A DNA stretch of 64,000 bases from Dasania sp. GY-MA-18 (GCF_024734385.1 NZ_JANHAP010000016.1:1-64000); one strand, 5' to 3'; counted from the first letter of the stretch, positions 53,059-62,305 are shown. Notes: generated from the letters alone by a model not told the origin. A program made the numbers and translations.

Positions 53059-54078
53059 TCAAAAAATCTCAAAAGACTGCGCCAGTAACTCATAGCTGCG
53101 CAGTCTTTGTTCAAAAGTGTGGGTCACATTCACCACAGATACTTCATCGGCTTGGCAGCTAGCGACTAAGTCTTCTATGCGCTGCCGGCAGGCTTCTCCT
53201 GTACCGGCAATAATATCGGCCAGGCATTTATCAAAATAGCCTTTTTCACTGTGCGACATTTTTTTGATGGCATCCATAGTCTGTTGCGGTGAGGGAAAGC
53301 CATCGCGTATGCCGTGCATATGAGCCAGCACTTTGGAGTAGGCGCGTATAGAGGCAATTTGCAGGGCTTCTTCGGCGTTGTCGGCACAAACCACTGCTAA
53401 GGCGAGCATGGTCTGTGCGGGGTGTTTATGGCCTGCTGCATGATGGGCAGCGCGGTAAGCGTTAAAAATTTTATTGGCGGGCGTGGTGCTATCGATAAAC
53501 TGTGCCAGTACAAAACCCATGCCCAGTTCACCCGCAAACTGACAGGAGCCGCTGCCTGAGCCCAGCATCCACAAGCTGGGACTGGTGTCGATTTCAGGCG
53601 TAACTTTTAATTGGCTGTAAGGGTGATCGGCAGGCATGCTGCCCTGCAGAAAGTGTTGTAAATACTCGGCCTGCTGCGCATAGGTTTGGCCGTGCGCGGC
53701 TTGTGCGGGGAAGGCCAGTGCCTGGCTGGCGAGTTCATCGCCACCGGGAGCGCGGCCTATGCCTAGGTCTACGCGATTAGGGTACAGCGCTTCCAGCATG
53801 CGAAATTGCTCGGCCACTTTATAGGGGCTGTAATGGGATAACATTACACCGCCAGTGCCCACTCTGATGCGCTGGGTTTGGCTGGCGATATGGGCTATTA
53901 AAATTTCTGGGCAGGGGCAGGCAAAAATGCCAGAGTTATGATGCTCGGCCATCCAGTAACGGTGATAGCCCCAGCGCTCACAGGCCTGCGCTAATTTAAC
54001 GGAAAGTAGCGGTGATTCAGCAGAGCTGGAATTGGCGTGTATAGGGGCTTGATCGGTAACGCTGATACGTAAAGTCAT
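53059..54078 (-). CDS. LLM-class (luciferase-like) flavin-dependent oxidoreductase
   Basis: The 339-residue enzyme of the bacterial-luciferase fold shows RYWMAEHHNSGIFACPCPEILIAHIA, GTGGVMLSHYSPYKVAEQF and LYPNRVDLGIGRAPGG, typical of the single-subunit group often annotated MsnO8-like. It would use reduced flavin (FMNH2 or F420) and oxygen. It lies downstream of the hydroxyphenylacetate hydroxylase gene on the same strand but behind a strong terminator, so it is a separate unit. Substrate is unknown. Confidence 0.87.
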   Translation of the reverse strand: MTLRISVTDQAPIHANSSSAESPLLSVKLAQACERWGYHRYWMAEHHNSGIFACPCPEILIAHIASQTQRIRVGTGGVMLSHYSPYKVAEQFRMLEALYPNRVDLGIGRAPGGDELASQALAFPAQAAHGQTYAQQAEYLQHFLQGSMPADHPYSQLKVTPEIDTSPSLWMLGSGSGSCQFAGELGMGFVLAQFIDSTTPANKIFNAYRAAHHAAGHKHPAQTMLALAVVCADNAEEALQIASIRAYSKVLAHMHGIRDGFPSPQQTMDAIKKMSHSEKGYFDKCLADIIAGTGEACRQRIEDLVASCQADEVSVVNVTHTFEQRLRSYELLAQSFEIF

Positions 54079-54190
54079 AAGATTAAATTATTTGTTAAAG
54101 CGGGTGAAAAAGGCAGGCTAATGGTGACATAAATCTGTTCATACTTCAGCAGCGACTATGGCGCCAATGCTATGAAACAAATGCTTAAAC

Positions 54191-54235
54191 AAAAAAGCCA
54201 ATGACTTAACTGCTTACGCAATGTTAAGTCATTGG
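54191..54235 (-). terminator. Terminator of the hydroxyphenylacetate hydroxylase gene
   Basis: CCAATGACTTAAC (54198-54210) pairs perfectly with GTTAAGTCATTGG (54223-54235); on the minus strand C and six T follow. The 13-base arms make it one of the strongest hairpins here. Confidence 0.85.
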
Positions 54236-54267
54236 AAAAGGGTTGAACTTCAGGATATGAAAAAAGC

Positions 54268-55503
54268 TTAGATAACTTTGGGGTCTGGCTCTAAGCCTAC
54301 CAAGTGCCTGCCGAATATTTGTGCGCACACATCATAATCGGTGTAGGCGTGTGCGGCAGTCATATGAGAATCCCTGAACAAGCGCTGGGCCTCGTTGTGA
54401 TTAAACCAGGCATTAGCACCGCTGGATTCAAACAGACGATCTACAGCTTGTATGCACATTTTAACGGCGTAGGCCTGGTTGGTCCGCCAGTTAGCTAGTT
54501 GGTCGGCGCTGGGTAGTACTTGCGATTTACTTTGTTGAGTAAGGTCGTTCCAGTCTTTTTCCAGTAAGGCTCTGGCGGCATTAACCTGATGACGGGATTC
54601 AGCCAAGCGCATATAGGCGGGCACATCTTTGCCAACTTCGGCGCCAGTGTAGGCACGTACGCGGGTTTTACTGCGTACAATAAACCACTTTATCATTTGC
54701 TCGGCTATGCCCAAGCTAATCGCCGAGAAACCACAGGCGAAGTAGGGGCGATAGGGTGAGAAAAATATTTCGCTGTCAGGGTATAAACCATAGCCAGAAG
54801 ATTTTCCTTCCATTAAGGCTTTTGCTGATTCTATGCGGTAGTTGGGTACAAAAACATCGCGTACTTTTAAGGTTTTAGTACCGCTGCCTTTCATAGCACA
54901 GGCATACCAGTCATCTATGATTTCATAATCGCTGCGGGGCACTACCGCAAAATGGGTGTGTGGCTCGGGGAAGTGCTCATTGCCTTTGCGTATAAAGCCC
55001 AAGATGGCCCACTCGGCATGGTCACAGCCGCTGCTCCAGGTCAGGTCACCGCTAATGCGTATGCCGCCTTCTACTTCTTCAATTTTGCCCAGTGGCGCAA
55101 CACTGCTGCTAAGAGTGGCTAGTGGGTCTTGGCCCCATACCTCTTCCTGTAATTTGGGTGAAAACAGAGCTAGTTGGTGGCTGTGGGTAGCCAGCAAGCT
55201 AGAGGCCCAGGCGGTGCTGGCACAGGCACCAGCCAAGGTGGCAACACATTCGCCAAATTCAGCCAAGGTCACTTCTAGGCCGCCATAGGCTTTAGGTTGA
55301 AACGCTCTGGTAAAGCCGATTTTTTTAAGAAGTTCGATGTTTTCTTTGGGAACCTTGCGCTCTTCTTCGGCCAGCTGCGCATTGTTGGCAATAATTGGCA
55401 GTATGACCTGTACTTTTTCAGTGAGTGATTGACAGGCATCGAGATTCGATGCTATTTCTGCCGGTGACGTGGTGGCTGCTGTATTTTCTGTTTTAGTATT
55501 CAT
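54268..55503 (-). CDS. 4-hydroxyphenylacetate 3-hydroxylase, oxygenase component (C2 type)
   Basis: The 411-residue acyl-CoA-dehydrogenase-fold flavin monooxygenase adds a hydroxyl to 4-hydroxyphenylacetate to give homoprotocatechuate, using reduced FMN supplied by a reductase. It closely matches the Acinetobacter C2 enzyme: RAFQPKAYGGLEV, THSHQLALFS, WSSGCDHAEWAILGF, YRPYFACGFSAISLGIAE, RVRAYTGAEVG and AHAYTDYDVCAQI. It is unrelated to the E. coli HpaB type. It is divergent from hpaA, with 140 bases between, and ends in a strong terminator. The reductase (C1) is not in the window. HsaA-type steroid hydroxylases are relatives and an alternative. Confidence 0.88.
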   Translation of the reverse strand: MNTKTENTAATTSPAEIASNLDACQSLTEKVQVILPIIANNAQLAEEERKVPKENIELLKKIGFTRAFQPKAYGGLEVTLAEFGECVATLAGACASTAWASSLLATHSHQLALFSPKLQEEVWGQDPLATLSSSVAPLGKIEEVEGGIRISGDLTWSSGCDHAEWAILGFIRKGNEHFPEPHTHFAVVPRSDYEIIDDWYACAMKGSGTKTLKVRDVFVPNYRIESAKALMEGKSSGYGLYPDSEIFFSPYRPYFACGFSAISLGIAEQMIKWFIVRSKTRVRAYTGAEVGKDVPAYMRLAESRHQVNAARALLEKDWNDLTQQSKSQVLPSADQLANWRTNQAYAVKMCIQAVDRLFESSGANAWFNHNEAQRLFRDSHMTAAHAYTDYDVCAQIFGRHLVGLEPDPKVI

Positions 55504-55643
55504 TTTAAGCCCTTCTGTAACCTGTAGTTGGTCTGTTTGGTTACTATAATCTGCCAGTGTAGAGGATTAATCCATAGACAAACTTAGCAAAAACTTGTAC
55601 TTTTTGTAGTTGTGTACTCCTAGATGAAAGTAGGCCTTAAGTG

Positions 55644-56582
55644 ATGGCTAACCCCAGTAAACCACCATTGATACCCAATATAGACATAGGAAAAACCTAT
55701 GATCAGCGCTATAAAGGCGCCGATATTCATGTAGATACCTTAGCTAATCTAGCAGATTTTTTTGGTGCTGATATGCCGGGTCACCGCCATGATCGCTTTT
55801 ATCAAATTCATTGGCTGAAGTCTGGGGCCGTAAAAGTGCAGCTGGGGGAGCAATCTTATAGCGGCAGCGCGCCGTTGTTTTACTTTACCCCGCCTGCTAT
55901 TCCGCACTCATTTCAATTGGATGCACAGCCCGCCGGTTTAGTATTAACCGTGCGCAGAGAGGTGGTGCACAGGCTGGTGTCTGGCAATGAAGATGCTGCC
56001 TTAGAGAGACGTTTTACGGTGCCAGTATTTTCTGAGTTGCACGCCGTAGCAGGTAGCTTGGCTAAGGAGGCCAAGCGTTTTGAGCAGCTAATGGAAATGT
56101 TGGCCGAAGAGTTTTTTGAGCGCCGCCCGGGGCGTAAGCATACCTTGCCCGCGCTGGTTAATTTGGTATTGGTTTGTGTGTTTCGCCTGTCGCAGTTGCC
56201 AGCCAGGCAGTTGGAGTCGGGGCATGAAGAGATGAAAATTTTTCAATCTTTTCATGAGCTCATAGAGAAAAATTATAAAAAACATTGGCCGCTGTCAGAG
56301 TATGCGGCAGCTTTAAATGTTTCCCCTAGCCGTTTAGCCGATATCTGTCGACGCCTTTCTGGTGGTTCATCGAAAAGCTTAGTCTACGAGCGGCAAATAG
56401 AAGAAGCAAAATGGCAGCTGATTTATACGGCTGAGTCCATCAACGTCATATCTGATGAGCTGGGTTTTAAAGATCCTGCTTATTTTTGTCGTTTTTTCAC
56501 TAAAAAAACGGGCTCATCCCCCAGAGAGTTTCGCCGTCGCATACTGTCAGGTTTAGATGGCAGTGCTGAGCAAGATGGGTAA
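55644..56582 (+). CDS. hpaA: 4-hydroxyphenylacetate catabolism activator HpaA (AraC family)
   Basis: The 312-residue protein has an N-terminal cupin-type sensor (NIDIGKTYDQRYKGADIHVD, GHRHDRFYQIHWL, FYFTPPAIPHSF) and a C-terminal AraC double helix-turn-helix (ADICRRLSGGSSKSLVYERQ, DELGFKDPAYFCRFFTKKTG). This matches E. coli HpaA, which activates the hydroxylase genes in response to 4-hydroxyphenylacetate. It is divergent from the hydroxylase gene. A TATAAT at 55545-55550 in the shared region faces hpaA. ATG at 55644 is used; an adjoining GTG is possible. Confidence 0.92.
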   Translation: MANPSKPPLIPNIDIGKTYDQRYKGADIHVDTLANLADFFGADMPGHRHDRFYQIHWLKSGAVKVQLGEQSYSGSAPLFYFTPPAIPHSFQLDAQPAGLVLTVRREVVHRLVSGNEDAALERRFTVPVFSELHAVAGSLAKEAKRFEQLMEMLAEEFFERRPGRKHTLPALVNLVLVCVFRLSQLPARQLESGHEEMKIFQSFHELIEKNYKKHWPLSEYAAALNVSPSRLADICRRLSGGSSKSLVYERQIEEAKWQLIYTAESINVISDELGFKDPAYFCRFFTKKTGSSPREFRRRILSGLDGSAEQDG

Positions 56583-56603
56583 ACGCGACGAGTTTAGCTA
56601 AGC

Positions 56604-57824
56604 TTATGCGGCCTGTTTGGCCTCAAGCAGACGCCAGAGTGTGTAACAGCTAGCCGAAGCGGCAAAGCCCACAGCGATCATGATGGCCATGGTATAGGGG
56701 CTGTAATCGGTAAAGCCGCCAATAATAATTGCAGTAACACCACCCATACCTAGGCTGAATGCGCCAAATAAGGCTGACAGTGTGCCTGTGCGGCTGGGTA
56801 GATACTGTAAGCCTAGAGCCACATAGTTGGGGCGTATTGCACCGCAGGGCAATAAACAAAACCACAGCGTAATAACCACTAGCAGTAGCTGCTCTGGATT
56901 GTGTTTAGTTAGATACAGCAATAGGGCGCTACTACAAGCGGCCAGTATTAAACCGCCAGTAATAATCTTGTGGGTACCCAGCTTGGCGACATAGTGTTTA
57001 CTCAGCCACGACCCCGCCAAAATTCCGCTGGCCATCAGTGAAAAAAGCAGGCCGTAGTGCTGGGCGCTAAGCGCATAGTAATGACTAAAAATGCGGGCAG
57101 AGCCAGTGACAAACGTCAGCAAAGAGATGGACGCTGCAATCTCGGCAAACAGCAACAGCATCACAGATTTATTTAAGCAAGTTTCCCAGTAGCCCTTAAC
57201 AATATTAAACGGGTGTATGCTTTGGCGCTTTTCCGGTGGATGGGTTTCTTTTATCCACAAGTGGGCGGCGACTATGCATATGAGGCCGTAGATTGTTAGG
57301 GTGTAAAAGGTGGCGGGCCAGGGGCCAAACAACAGTATTAAGCCACCGATGGTTGGCGCAATAAGAGGGCCGATCTGTATCACCGTCATGACCCCGGCCA
57401 TGGCTCTGGCGGTTTCTTCGCCTTGGGTGCAATCGCGAATAATTGCCCGCGATGTTACCGCTGCCGCACAGCCACCTAGGGCCTGTAGCAGGCGATTGGC
57501 AATGAGAAAATTAATATCGCTGCTTAGCGCGCATAGCAAGCTAGAGGCGGTATAAATATATAAACCAGCCAGTAATACTGGTCGCCTGCCTAAGCTATCT
57601 GAGAGTGGCCCAAAAAATAATTGGCCAAAACCATAACCTAAAAAGAATATACCTAGCGTCAGCTGTACCTGATCTTGGCGAGCGCTCAAAGACTCGGCCA
57701 TGCTGGCGGTGGCGGGCAAATAAATATCGGTAGAAATTGCTGCTAGGGCCGATAGGGCACCTAGCAGAATGATAAGGCTAAAAGAAATACTGTTAGCCGC
57801 GACGCTATGCATGGGTTTTGGCAT
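56604..57824 (-). CDS. Bcr/CflA-type MFS transporter
   Basis: The 406-residue protein has 12 hydrophobic segments. The Bcr/CflA signature is seen in STDIYLPATASMAESL, GQLFFGPLSDSLGRRPVLL and the conserved R in NRLLQALGGCAAAV. Family members export drugs or small organics. Here it is the last gene of the hpa operon, eight bases after hpaI, where other hosts place the importer HpaX. It may import or export an aromatic acid; direction is unproven. Confidence 0.88.
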   Translation of the reverse strand: MPKPMHSVAANSISFSLIILLGALSALAAISTDIYLPATASMAESLSARQDQVQLTLGIFFLGYGFGQLFFGPLSDSLGRRPVLLAGLYIYTASSLLCALSSDINFLIANRLLQALGGCAAAVTSRAIIRDCTQGEETARAMAGVMTVIQIGPLIAPTIGGLILLFGPWPATFYTLTIYGLICIVAAHLWIKETHPPEKRQSIHPFNIVKGYWETCLNKSVMLLLFAEIAASISLLTFVTGSARIFSHYYALSAQHYGLLFSLMASGILAGSWLSKHYVAKLGTHKIITGGLILAACSSALLLYLTKHNPEQLLLVVITLWFCLLPCGAIRPNYVALGLQYLPSRTGTLSALFGAFSLGMGGVTAIIIGGFTDYSPYTMAIMIAVGFAASASCYTLWRLLEAKQAA

Positions 57825-57832
57825 TGCTGAAT

Positions 57833-58630
57833 TTAATAACCGGCTAGTGGTTGATCGTTGTCAGAGTCTATAAAGCGGCTGGCCAATTGGCGGGTAGCAT
57901 TACTTAGCAGGGCGGCATCTACTCCTACGCCTACAAAGCTAGCTCCTTTTTCCACATAGGCTTTGGCTAGAGCTTCATCTACAGCGAGTACACCGGCGGC
58001 TTTGCCAGCAGCCAAGATGGTTTTAAACCCTGCCTCTATAGCGCTAACTACCTCGGGGTGCCCAGGGTTACCTATATGGCCCATGGAGGCTGATAAATCA
58101 GAAGGGCCTATAAAAACACCATCGACGCCATCAACGGCAACGATTTCCTCCAGGTTTTTCATGGCGGTGGTGGTTTCTGCCTGCACGATAAGGCAGATCT
58201 CTTTATTGGCGTGTTCTAGGTAGCCGTTCACACGATTCCAGCGCGCGGCTCTGGCCATAGAGGTGCCTAAACCGCGTATGCCCTCTGGCGGGTAGCGTAC
58301 GGCTTGCACTAACTGTTTAGCTTGTTCTGCAGTATCTACCATGGGGATAAGCAGGGTTTGCGCACCTACATCCAGCAGTTGTTTTAACAGTGCGGTGCTG
58401 CCTTCGGCGGGCCTGACAATGGCGGGAACTTTATAAGGCTCTATTGCTGATAAATGGTTTTGCACATCGCGCACGCTATAAGGGGCGTGCTCGGCATCTA
58501 TCAATAGCCAATCAAAGCCGGCACCGGCACCAATCTCGGCGCAGATAGTGTCGGGCAGGCCCAGCCATAAACCGAATTGGGCTTTACCGCTACTGAGGCG
58601 GCGTTTGAATTGATTTAAAGGTAAATCCAT
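57833..58630 (-). CDS. hpaI: 4-hydroxy-2-oxoheptanedioate aldolase
   Basis: The 265-residue class II aldolase cleaves 4-hydroxy-2-oxoheptanedioate to pyruvate and succinate semialdehyde, the final ring-derived step. Conserved parts are QFGLWLGLPDTICAEI, DWLLIDAEHAPYSV (metal and base), QTLLIPMVDTAEQA and VDGVFIGPSDLSASMG. It lies 11 bases after hpaH and eight before the MFS gene. Confidence 0.95.
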   Translation of the reverse strand: MDLPLNQFKRRLSSGKAQFGLWLGLPDTICAEIGAGAGFDWLLIDAEHAPYSVRDVQNHLSAIEPYKVPAIVRPAEGSTALLKQLLDVGAQTLLIPMVDTAEQAKQLVQAVRYPPEGIRGLGTSMARAARWNRVNGYLEHANKEICLIVQAETTTAMKNLEEIVAVDGVDGVFIGPSDLSASMGHIGNPGHPEVVSAIEAGFKTILAAGKAAGVLAVDEALAKAYVEKGASFVGVGVDAALLSNATRQLASRFIDSDNDQPLAGY

Positions 58631-58641
58631 AGCAGCCTCTC

Positions 58642-59445
58642 TTATACAAAGCGGCAGGCGATGCCGCCCAGTGGGCCGTAATCGGCATGTACGGTATCAC
58701 CGGCTTTAACGGGGATGGGCCTGGTGAATGAGCCTGATAAAATCACTTGCCCAGGCTCCAGTGCTATACCGTGTGGTGCAAAGCGCTTGGCTACCCAGCA
58801 TATACCATTGGCGGGGTGATTGAGCACGCCAGCGGCTAAGCCAGTTTCTTCCAGCACACCGTTTAAGTAAAACAGCGAACCGCACCAGCGTAAATCCATT
58901 TCCGTGGGTTTGATGGGGCGGCCACCCATAATAATGCCGGCGTTGGCAGCGTTATCAGAAATAGTGTCTAACACGGTGCGGGTATAGCCCGTTTCGGGGT
59001 GTACGCGGTGGCTGCGTGCCGCAATAATTTCTAGGGCGGGTACTACATAATCGGTGGCGTTAAGCACGTCAAAAATCGTAACGTTTTCGCCTTCCAATCT
59101 ATCTTTTAATACAAAGGCCAGTTCCACTTCTATGCGTGGGTCACAAAATTGTGAGACGTCTATATCTATGCCGTCGGCAAAAACCATATCATCCAACAGC
59201 ACGCCGTAATCGGGTTCGTTGATTTTCATGGCGTCTTGCATGGCGCGTGAGGTCAAGCCAATTTTATAACCGACAATGCGGTGGCCGTTGGCAATTTTTT
59301 TATCTACCCATTGTTTTTGTATGGCGTAGGCGTCATCCATGGTCATATTGGGGTGGGTGAGGGTGACGGGGTCTATTTGCTTACGATTAATTTCAGCCTG
59401 GTAAAGGTCATCGGCAGCTTGTTGTATCTCTTGTTCATTTAGCAT
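58642..59445 (-). CDS. hpaH: 2-oxo-hept-4-ene-1,7-dioate hydratase
   Basis: The 267-residue hydratase of the FAH-related MhpD type adds water to 2-oxo-hept-4-ene-1,7-dioate. Motifs include MTMDDAYAIQKQWV, GYKIGLTSRAMQ, PRIEVELAFVLKD, the PALEIIAARS segment and the C-terminal VHADYGPLGGIACRF. The start codon is one base after the hpaF stop, so translation is tightly coupled. Confidence 0.94.
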   Translation of the reverse strand: MLNEQEIQQAADDLYQAEINRKQIDPVTLTHPNMTMDDAYAIQKQWVDKKIANGHRIVGYKIGLTSRAMQDAMKINEPDYGVLLDDMVFADGIDIDVSQFCDPRIEVELAFVLKDRLEGENVTIFDVLNATDYVVPALEIIAARSHRVHPETGYTRTVLDTISDNAANAGIIMGGRPIKPTEMDLRWCGSLFYLNGVLEETGLAAGVLNHPANGICWVAKRFAPHGIALEPGQVILSGSFTRPIPVKAGDTVHADYGPLGGIACRFV

Positions 59446-59446
59446 G

Positions 59447-59851
59447 TCATTTCTCTTGGGCTGACTCTAGTGATAGGTGTTCACGTAAGTTATTTAAATT
59501 ATATTTCAGGACCTCAGGCAGTTCGTTCAATTCGAAAGAAATACCCAGGCCCTGTTGTTGCTGTATAGGTGCCAAGTGTTCGCTTAGTACCTTAAAAAAA
59601 GCCTGCGCGGAAGACTGTTTTTCTTCATCGCTGCGGCCAGCACCTATCTTCACTTGTAAGTGAAGAAAGGCATAATTAGGGTTGCCATTGGCTACCCTAA
59701 ACTTGTCACAACGATGCGCGCGGCTGCGTATGCCAGCCAGCGGATACAGCCCTGTGTCCAGGGCGGCGTTGTGTAATTTTTCAAACAGCTGATCTAAGGC
59801 GAGTAGCTCGTCATCGATATTGCTGGAATGTTCAAGTATAAAGTGAGGCAT
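59447..59851 (-). CDS. hpaF: 5-carboxymethyl-2-hydroxymuconate delta-isomerase
   Basis: The 134-residue protein of the tautomerase (4-OT/CHMI) group has proline as the first residue after Met (MPHFILEHSSNID), the catalytic base, plus GLYPLAGIRSRAHRCD. It isomerises 5-carboxymethyl-2-hydroxymuconate in homoprotocatechuate breakdown. It follows hpaD by 20 bases. Confidence 0.94.
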   Translation of the reverse strand: MPHFILEHSSNIDDELLALDQLFEKLHNAALDTGLYPLAGIRSRAHRCDKFRVANGNPNYAFLHLQVKIGAGRSDEEKQSSAQAFFKVLSEHLAPIQQQQGLGISFELNELPEVLKYNLNNLREHLSLESAQEK

Positions 59852-59871
59852 ATCCCCTCCGCGTTGCTGGG

Positions 59872-60720
59872 TTAGGTTAGAGGGAATACGGCGTTAACTT
59901 GGCCTGTGCCTGAGCTGGCAAAGTACTCGCCTAAAATCTCAGCCTTGCCTTGGTATTTATCCCAGCCCAACATGCCTAATAGCATGGCGGTGTCGTGCAT
60001 GCCGCCTTCGCCGTGACAGGTTTCGTTATATGTGCCTAGCATATCGGTAAAGGTTTTCCACTGGCCTTGCTGCCACAAGTTTAAAACATGCAGGTCGACC
60101 TGACGGTAAAACTCATCGCTGATTTCAAACATGCTTTCTTTAGCCGAGCCATTGTCGTTAAAACGGTGCGATAAAGAGCCGCTGGCTAATACCATGACTT
60201 TGCTGTCACTTTTTTCTATGGCTTCTTTAACGGCTTCGCCAAAACGGCGTGATTCTTCGTGGGTATGCCAGGCACACCAGCCAGCTATAGAAACCACTTT
60301 AAAGTGTGAGTCTTCATTCATATAACGGCAGGGTACTAGGGTGCCGTATTCTAATTCCAGCGAATCAACTTCGTGAGCCAGAGTGTTAACCCCTTTGGCA
60401 TTGGCGCACTCAGCAATTAATCGACCCAGCTCGGGGTTGCCGGAATAGCTGTATTCCATATCTTTAATAAAGTGCGGCAATTCATTACTGGTGTAAATGC
60501 CTTTAAAGGCGCTGTTGCAGTTAATGTGGTAGCCCGCATTAACCAACCAGTGCACATCAAACACCACTATAGTATCTACACCTAATTCACGCGCGCGACG
60601 GCTTAATTCTTTGTGGCCGGCTATAGCTTGGTCACGACAGCCTTGGTGTGGCCCTGGCAGCTCTGATATATACATAGATGGTACATGTGTAATCTTGGCC
60701 GCTAATGCAATCTCTCCCAT
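59872..60720 (-). CDS. hpaD: 3,4-dihydroxyphenylacetate 2,3-dioxygenase
   Basis: The 282-residue extradiol dioxygenase opens the ring of homoprotocatechuate using Fe(II). It follows E. coli HpaD closely: ALAAKITHVPSMYISELPG, VDTIVVFDVHWLVNAGYHIN, SNELPHFIKDMEYSYSGNPE, LASGSLSHRF and GGMHDTAMLLGMLGWDKY. It belongs to the LigB-type class. AGGAT precedes the ATG. It lies 26 bases after hpaE. Confidence 0.96.
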   Translation of the reverse strand: MGEIALAAKITHVPSMYISELPGPHQGCRDQAIAGHKELSRRARELGVDTIVVFDVHWLVNAGYHINCNSAFKGIYTSNELPHFIKDMEYSYSGNPELGRLIAECANAKGVNTLAHEVDSLELEYGTLVPCRYMNEDSHFKVVSIAGWCAWHTHEESRRFGEAVKEAIEKSDSKVMVLASGSLSHRFNDNGSAKESMFEISDEFYRQVDLHVLNLWQQGQWKTFTDMLGTYNETCHGEGGMHDTAMLLGMLGWDKYQGKAEILGEYFASSGTGQVNAVFPLT

Positions 60721-60746
60721 AATCCTATCCTCTTAATACTTTATGA

Positions 60747-62264
60747 CTATCGACCTAAAACTGGAACTTTGTGGGTGCCGTGTGCGATACAAACGTTTTT
60801 AGTTTCCATGTAAAAGTCAAAGCTGTAATCACCGCCATCGCGGCCTATGCCAGACATTTTTACGCCGCCAAACGGTGAGGGCAGGTTACGGTTGTTTTCG
60901 GAGTTAACCCACAGCATGCCAGCTTCTACATGCTTAGCCATGCGCATGGCACGACCGGTGTCATTGGTCCAGATGTAACCAGATAAGCCATAGATGGTGT
61001 CATTGGCAATGCTGATGGCCTGCTCTTCGGTATCGAAGGGGATGGCGGTTAATACTGGGCCAAAGATTTCTTCCTGAGCTATGCGCATGCTGTTATTGGC
61101 ATCGGTAAACAGCGTGGGCGCTACGTAGTTGCCAGCGCCTAAATCTGTTCTGCGCTCACCGCCAACTGCAATGGTGGCGCCGTCATCTTTGGCTATGTCC
61201 ATATAGCTCATAACTTTTTCAAAGTGACCGGTATGTACCAGTGGGCCCACTTCGGTGCTAGGGTCCAAGGGGTGGCCAACTTTTAGGTTTTGAACGCGTT
61301 TTTCCAGAGCGGCTAAAAACTTCTCTTTAATACCGTTTTGGATTAGCAGGCGGCTTGAAGAGGTGCAGCGCTGGCCGTTAAGGCTGTAAATCATAAACAC
61401 AACTGCATCTAGGGCGCGATCAAAGTCGGCATCGTCAAAGACGATAACCGGGTTTTTACCACCCAGTTCAAAATGTACCCGCTTCAAGGTTTCTGCGCCC
61501 TGGCGCATGATGTGGCTGCCGGTAGCGCCTTCGCCAACTAGAGCGATGGCCTTAATGGCAGGGTGCTCGGTAAGGCGTTTGCCTGCAACTTCACCAAAGC
61601 CATTGACTGTGTTCCAGACGCCATCGGGTATACCAGCTTCGCGGGCAATTTCGGCGAGTAACATGCCGGTTAGTGGTGTTAGCTCGGCGGGTTTGTGCAC
61701 TATGGTGCAGCCAGCAGCTAGGGCGGGGGCTATCTTCCAAGTGGCTAGCATAAAGGGCGTGTTCCAGGGGGTAATAATTCCCACGGGGCCCATAGGAGTG
61801 CGCATGGTGAAATTGGTGTGCTCGTCTTGGTGTAAGGCCTGGCCGTTTTGGGCCTCGGGCGCTTTATCGGCAAAAAAGCGGAAATTAGCTGCGCCACGTA
61901 TGGCTGCTTGTTTCATAAAGCGTATAGGTTGGCCGCAATCCATGGACTCAACCAGGGCAATCTCGTCGGCACGTTCTACAATTTTATCGGCAAAGTGGTT
62001 GAGCAGTTTTTTGCGCTCAGCACCGGGCATGTCGCGCCAGGCGGGGAAGGCTTTTTCTGCGGCTTCGCAGGCTAGGTCTACATCGGCGGCGGTGCCTATT
62101 ACCACGTCACCCAAGGAGCTGTTATCAGATGGGGTGACATTGATGTAAGTCTTTGAATCGGCAGGTAGATAGGGCTGACCATTGATGTGGTGGCCGGTGG
62201 TGTTGGCTTTAAAGCGGGCTAAAAATTTTTCGGCGTTAGCAGTATTTTCATCGAAAGTTGACAT
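60747..62264 (-). CDS. hpaE: 5-carboxymethyl-2-hydroxymuconate semialdehyde dehydrogenase
   Basis: The 505-residue NAD-dependent aldehyde dehydrogenase has the glutamate base in FELGGKNPV, the active cysteine in NGQRCTSSSR, TPWNTPFMLATWKIAPALAAG, and the C-terminal FGGVKMSGIGRDGGDYSFDFY. It oxidises the ring-opened semialdehyde. It is the first gene of the leftward hpaE-D-F-H-I-MFS operon, with GGAG before the ATG. A palindrome lies 31 bases upstream of the start. Confidence 0.95.
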   Translation of the reverse strand: MSTFDENTANAEKFLARFKANTTGHHINGQPYLPADSKTYINVTPSDNSSLGDVVIGTAADVDLACEAAEKAFPAWRDMPGAERKKLLNHFADKIVERADEIALVESMDCGQPIRFMKQAAIRGAANFRFFADKAPEAQNGQALHQDEHTNFTMRTPMGPVGIITPWNTPFMLATWKIAPALAAGCTIVHKPAELTPLTGMLLAEIAREAGIPDGVWNTVNGFGEVAGKRLTEHPAIKAIALVGEGATGSHIMRQGAETLKRVHFELGGKNPVIVFDDADFDRALDAVVFMIYSLNGQRCTSSSRLLIQNGIKEKFLAALEKRVQNLKVGHPLDPSTEVGPLVHTGHFEKVMSYMDIAKDDGATIAVGGERRTDLGAGNYVAPTLFTDANNSMRIAQEEIFGPVLTAIPFDTEEQAISIANDTIYGLSGYIWTNDTGRAMRMAKHVEAGMLWVNSENNRNLPSPFGGVKMSGIGRDGGDYSFDFYMETKNVCIAHGTHKVPVLGR

Positions 62265-62295
62265 GTGAGGCTCCGTGTTTACTGACGTAGGTATG

Positions 62296-62305
62296 TAACA
62301 TGTTA
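62296..62305. promoter_or_regulatory. Palindrome TAACATGTTA, candidate HpaR operator near hpaE
   Basis: Perfect 10-base palindrome in the hpaE/hpaG divergent region, 31 bases before the hpaE ATG. It is identical to the copy at 62393-62402. MarR-type proteins bind such sites, and hpaR is the third gene away. Confidence 0.6.

Noticed and set aside
54198-54235. Long hairpin as a regulator binding site
   Set aside because: The T-run right after it on the minus strand and its place behind the hydroxylase stop fit a terminator.
61507-62148. 213-codon open frame on the plus strand
   Set aside because: It is fully antisense to hpaE, whose frame has all catalytic motifs. The opposite frame has no recognisable domain and no start context.
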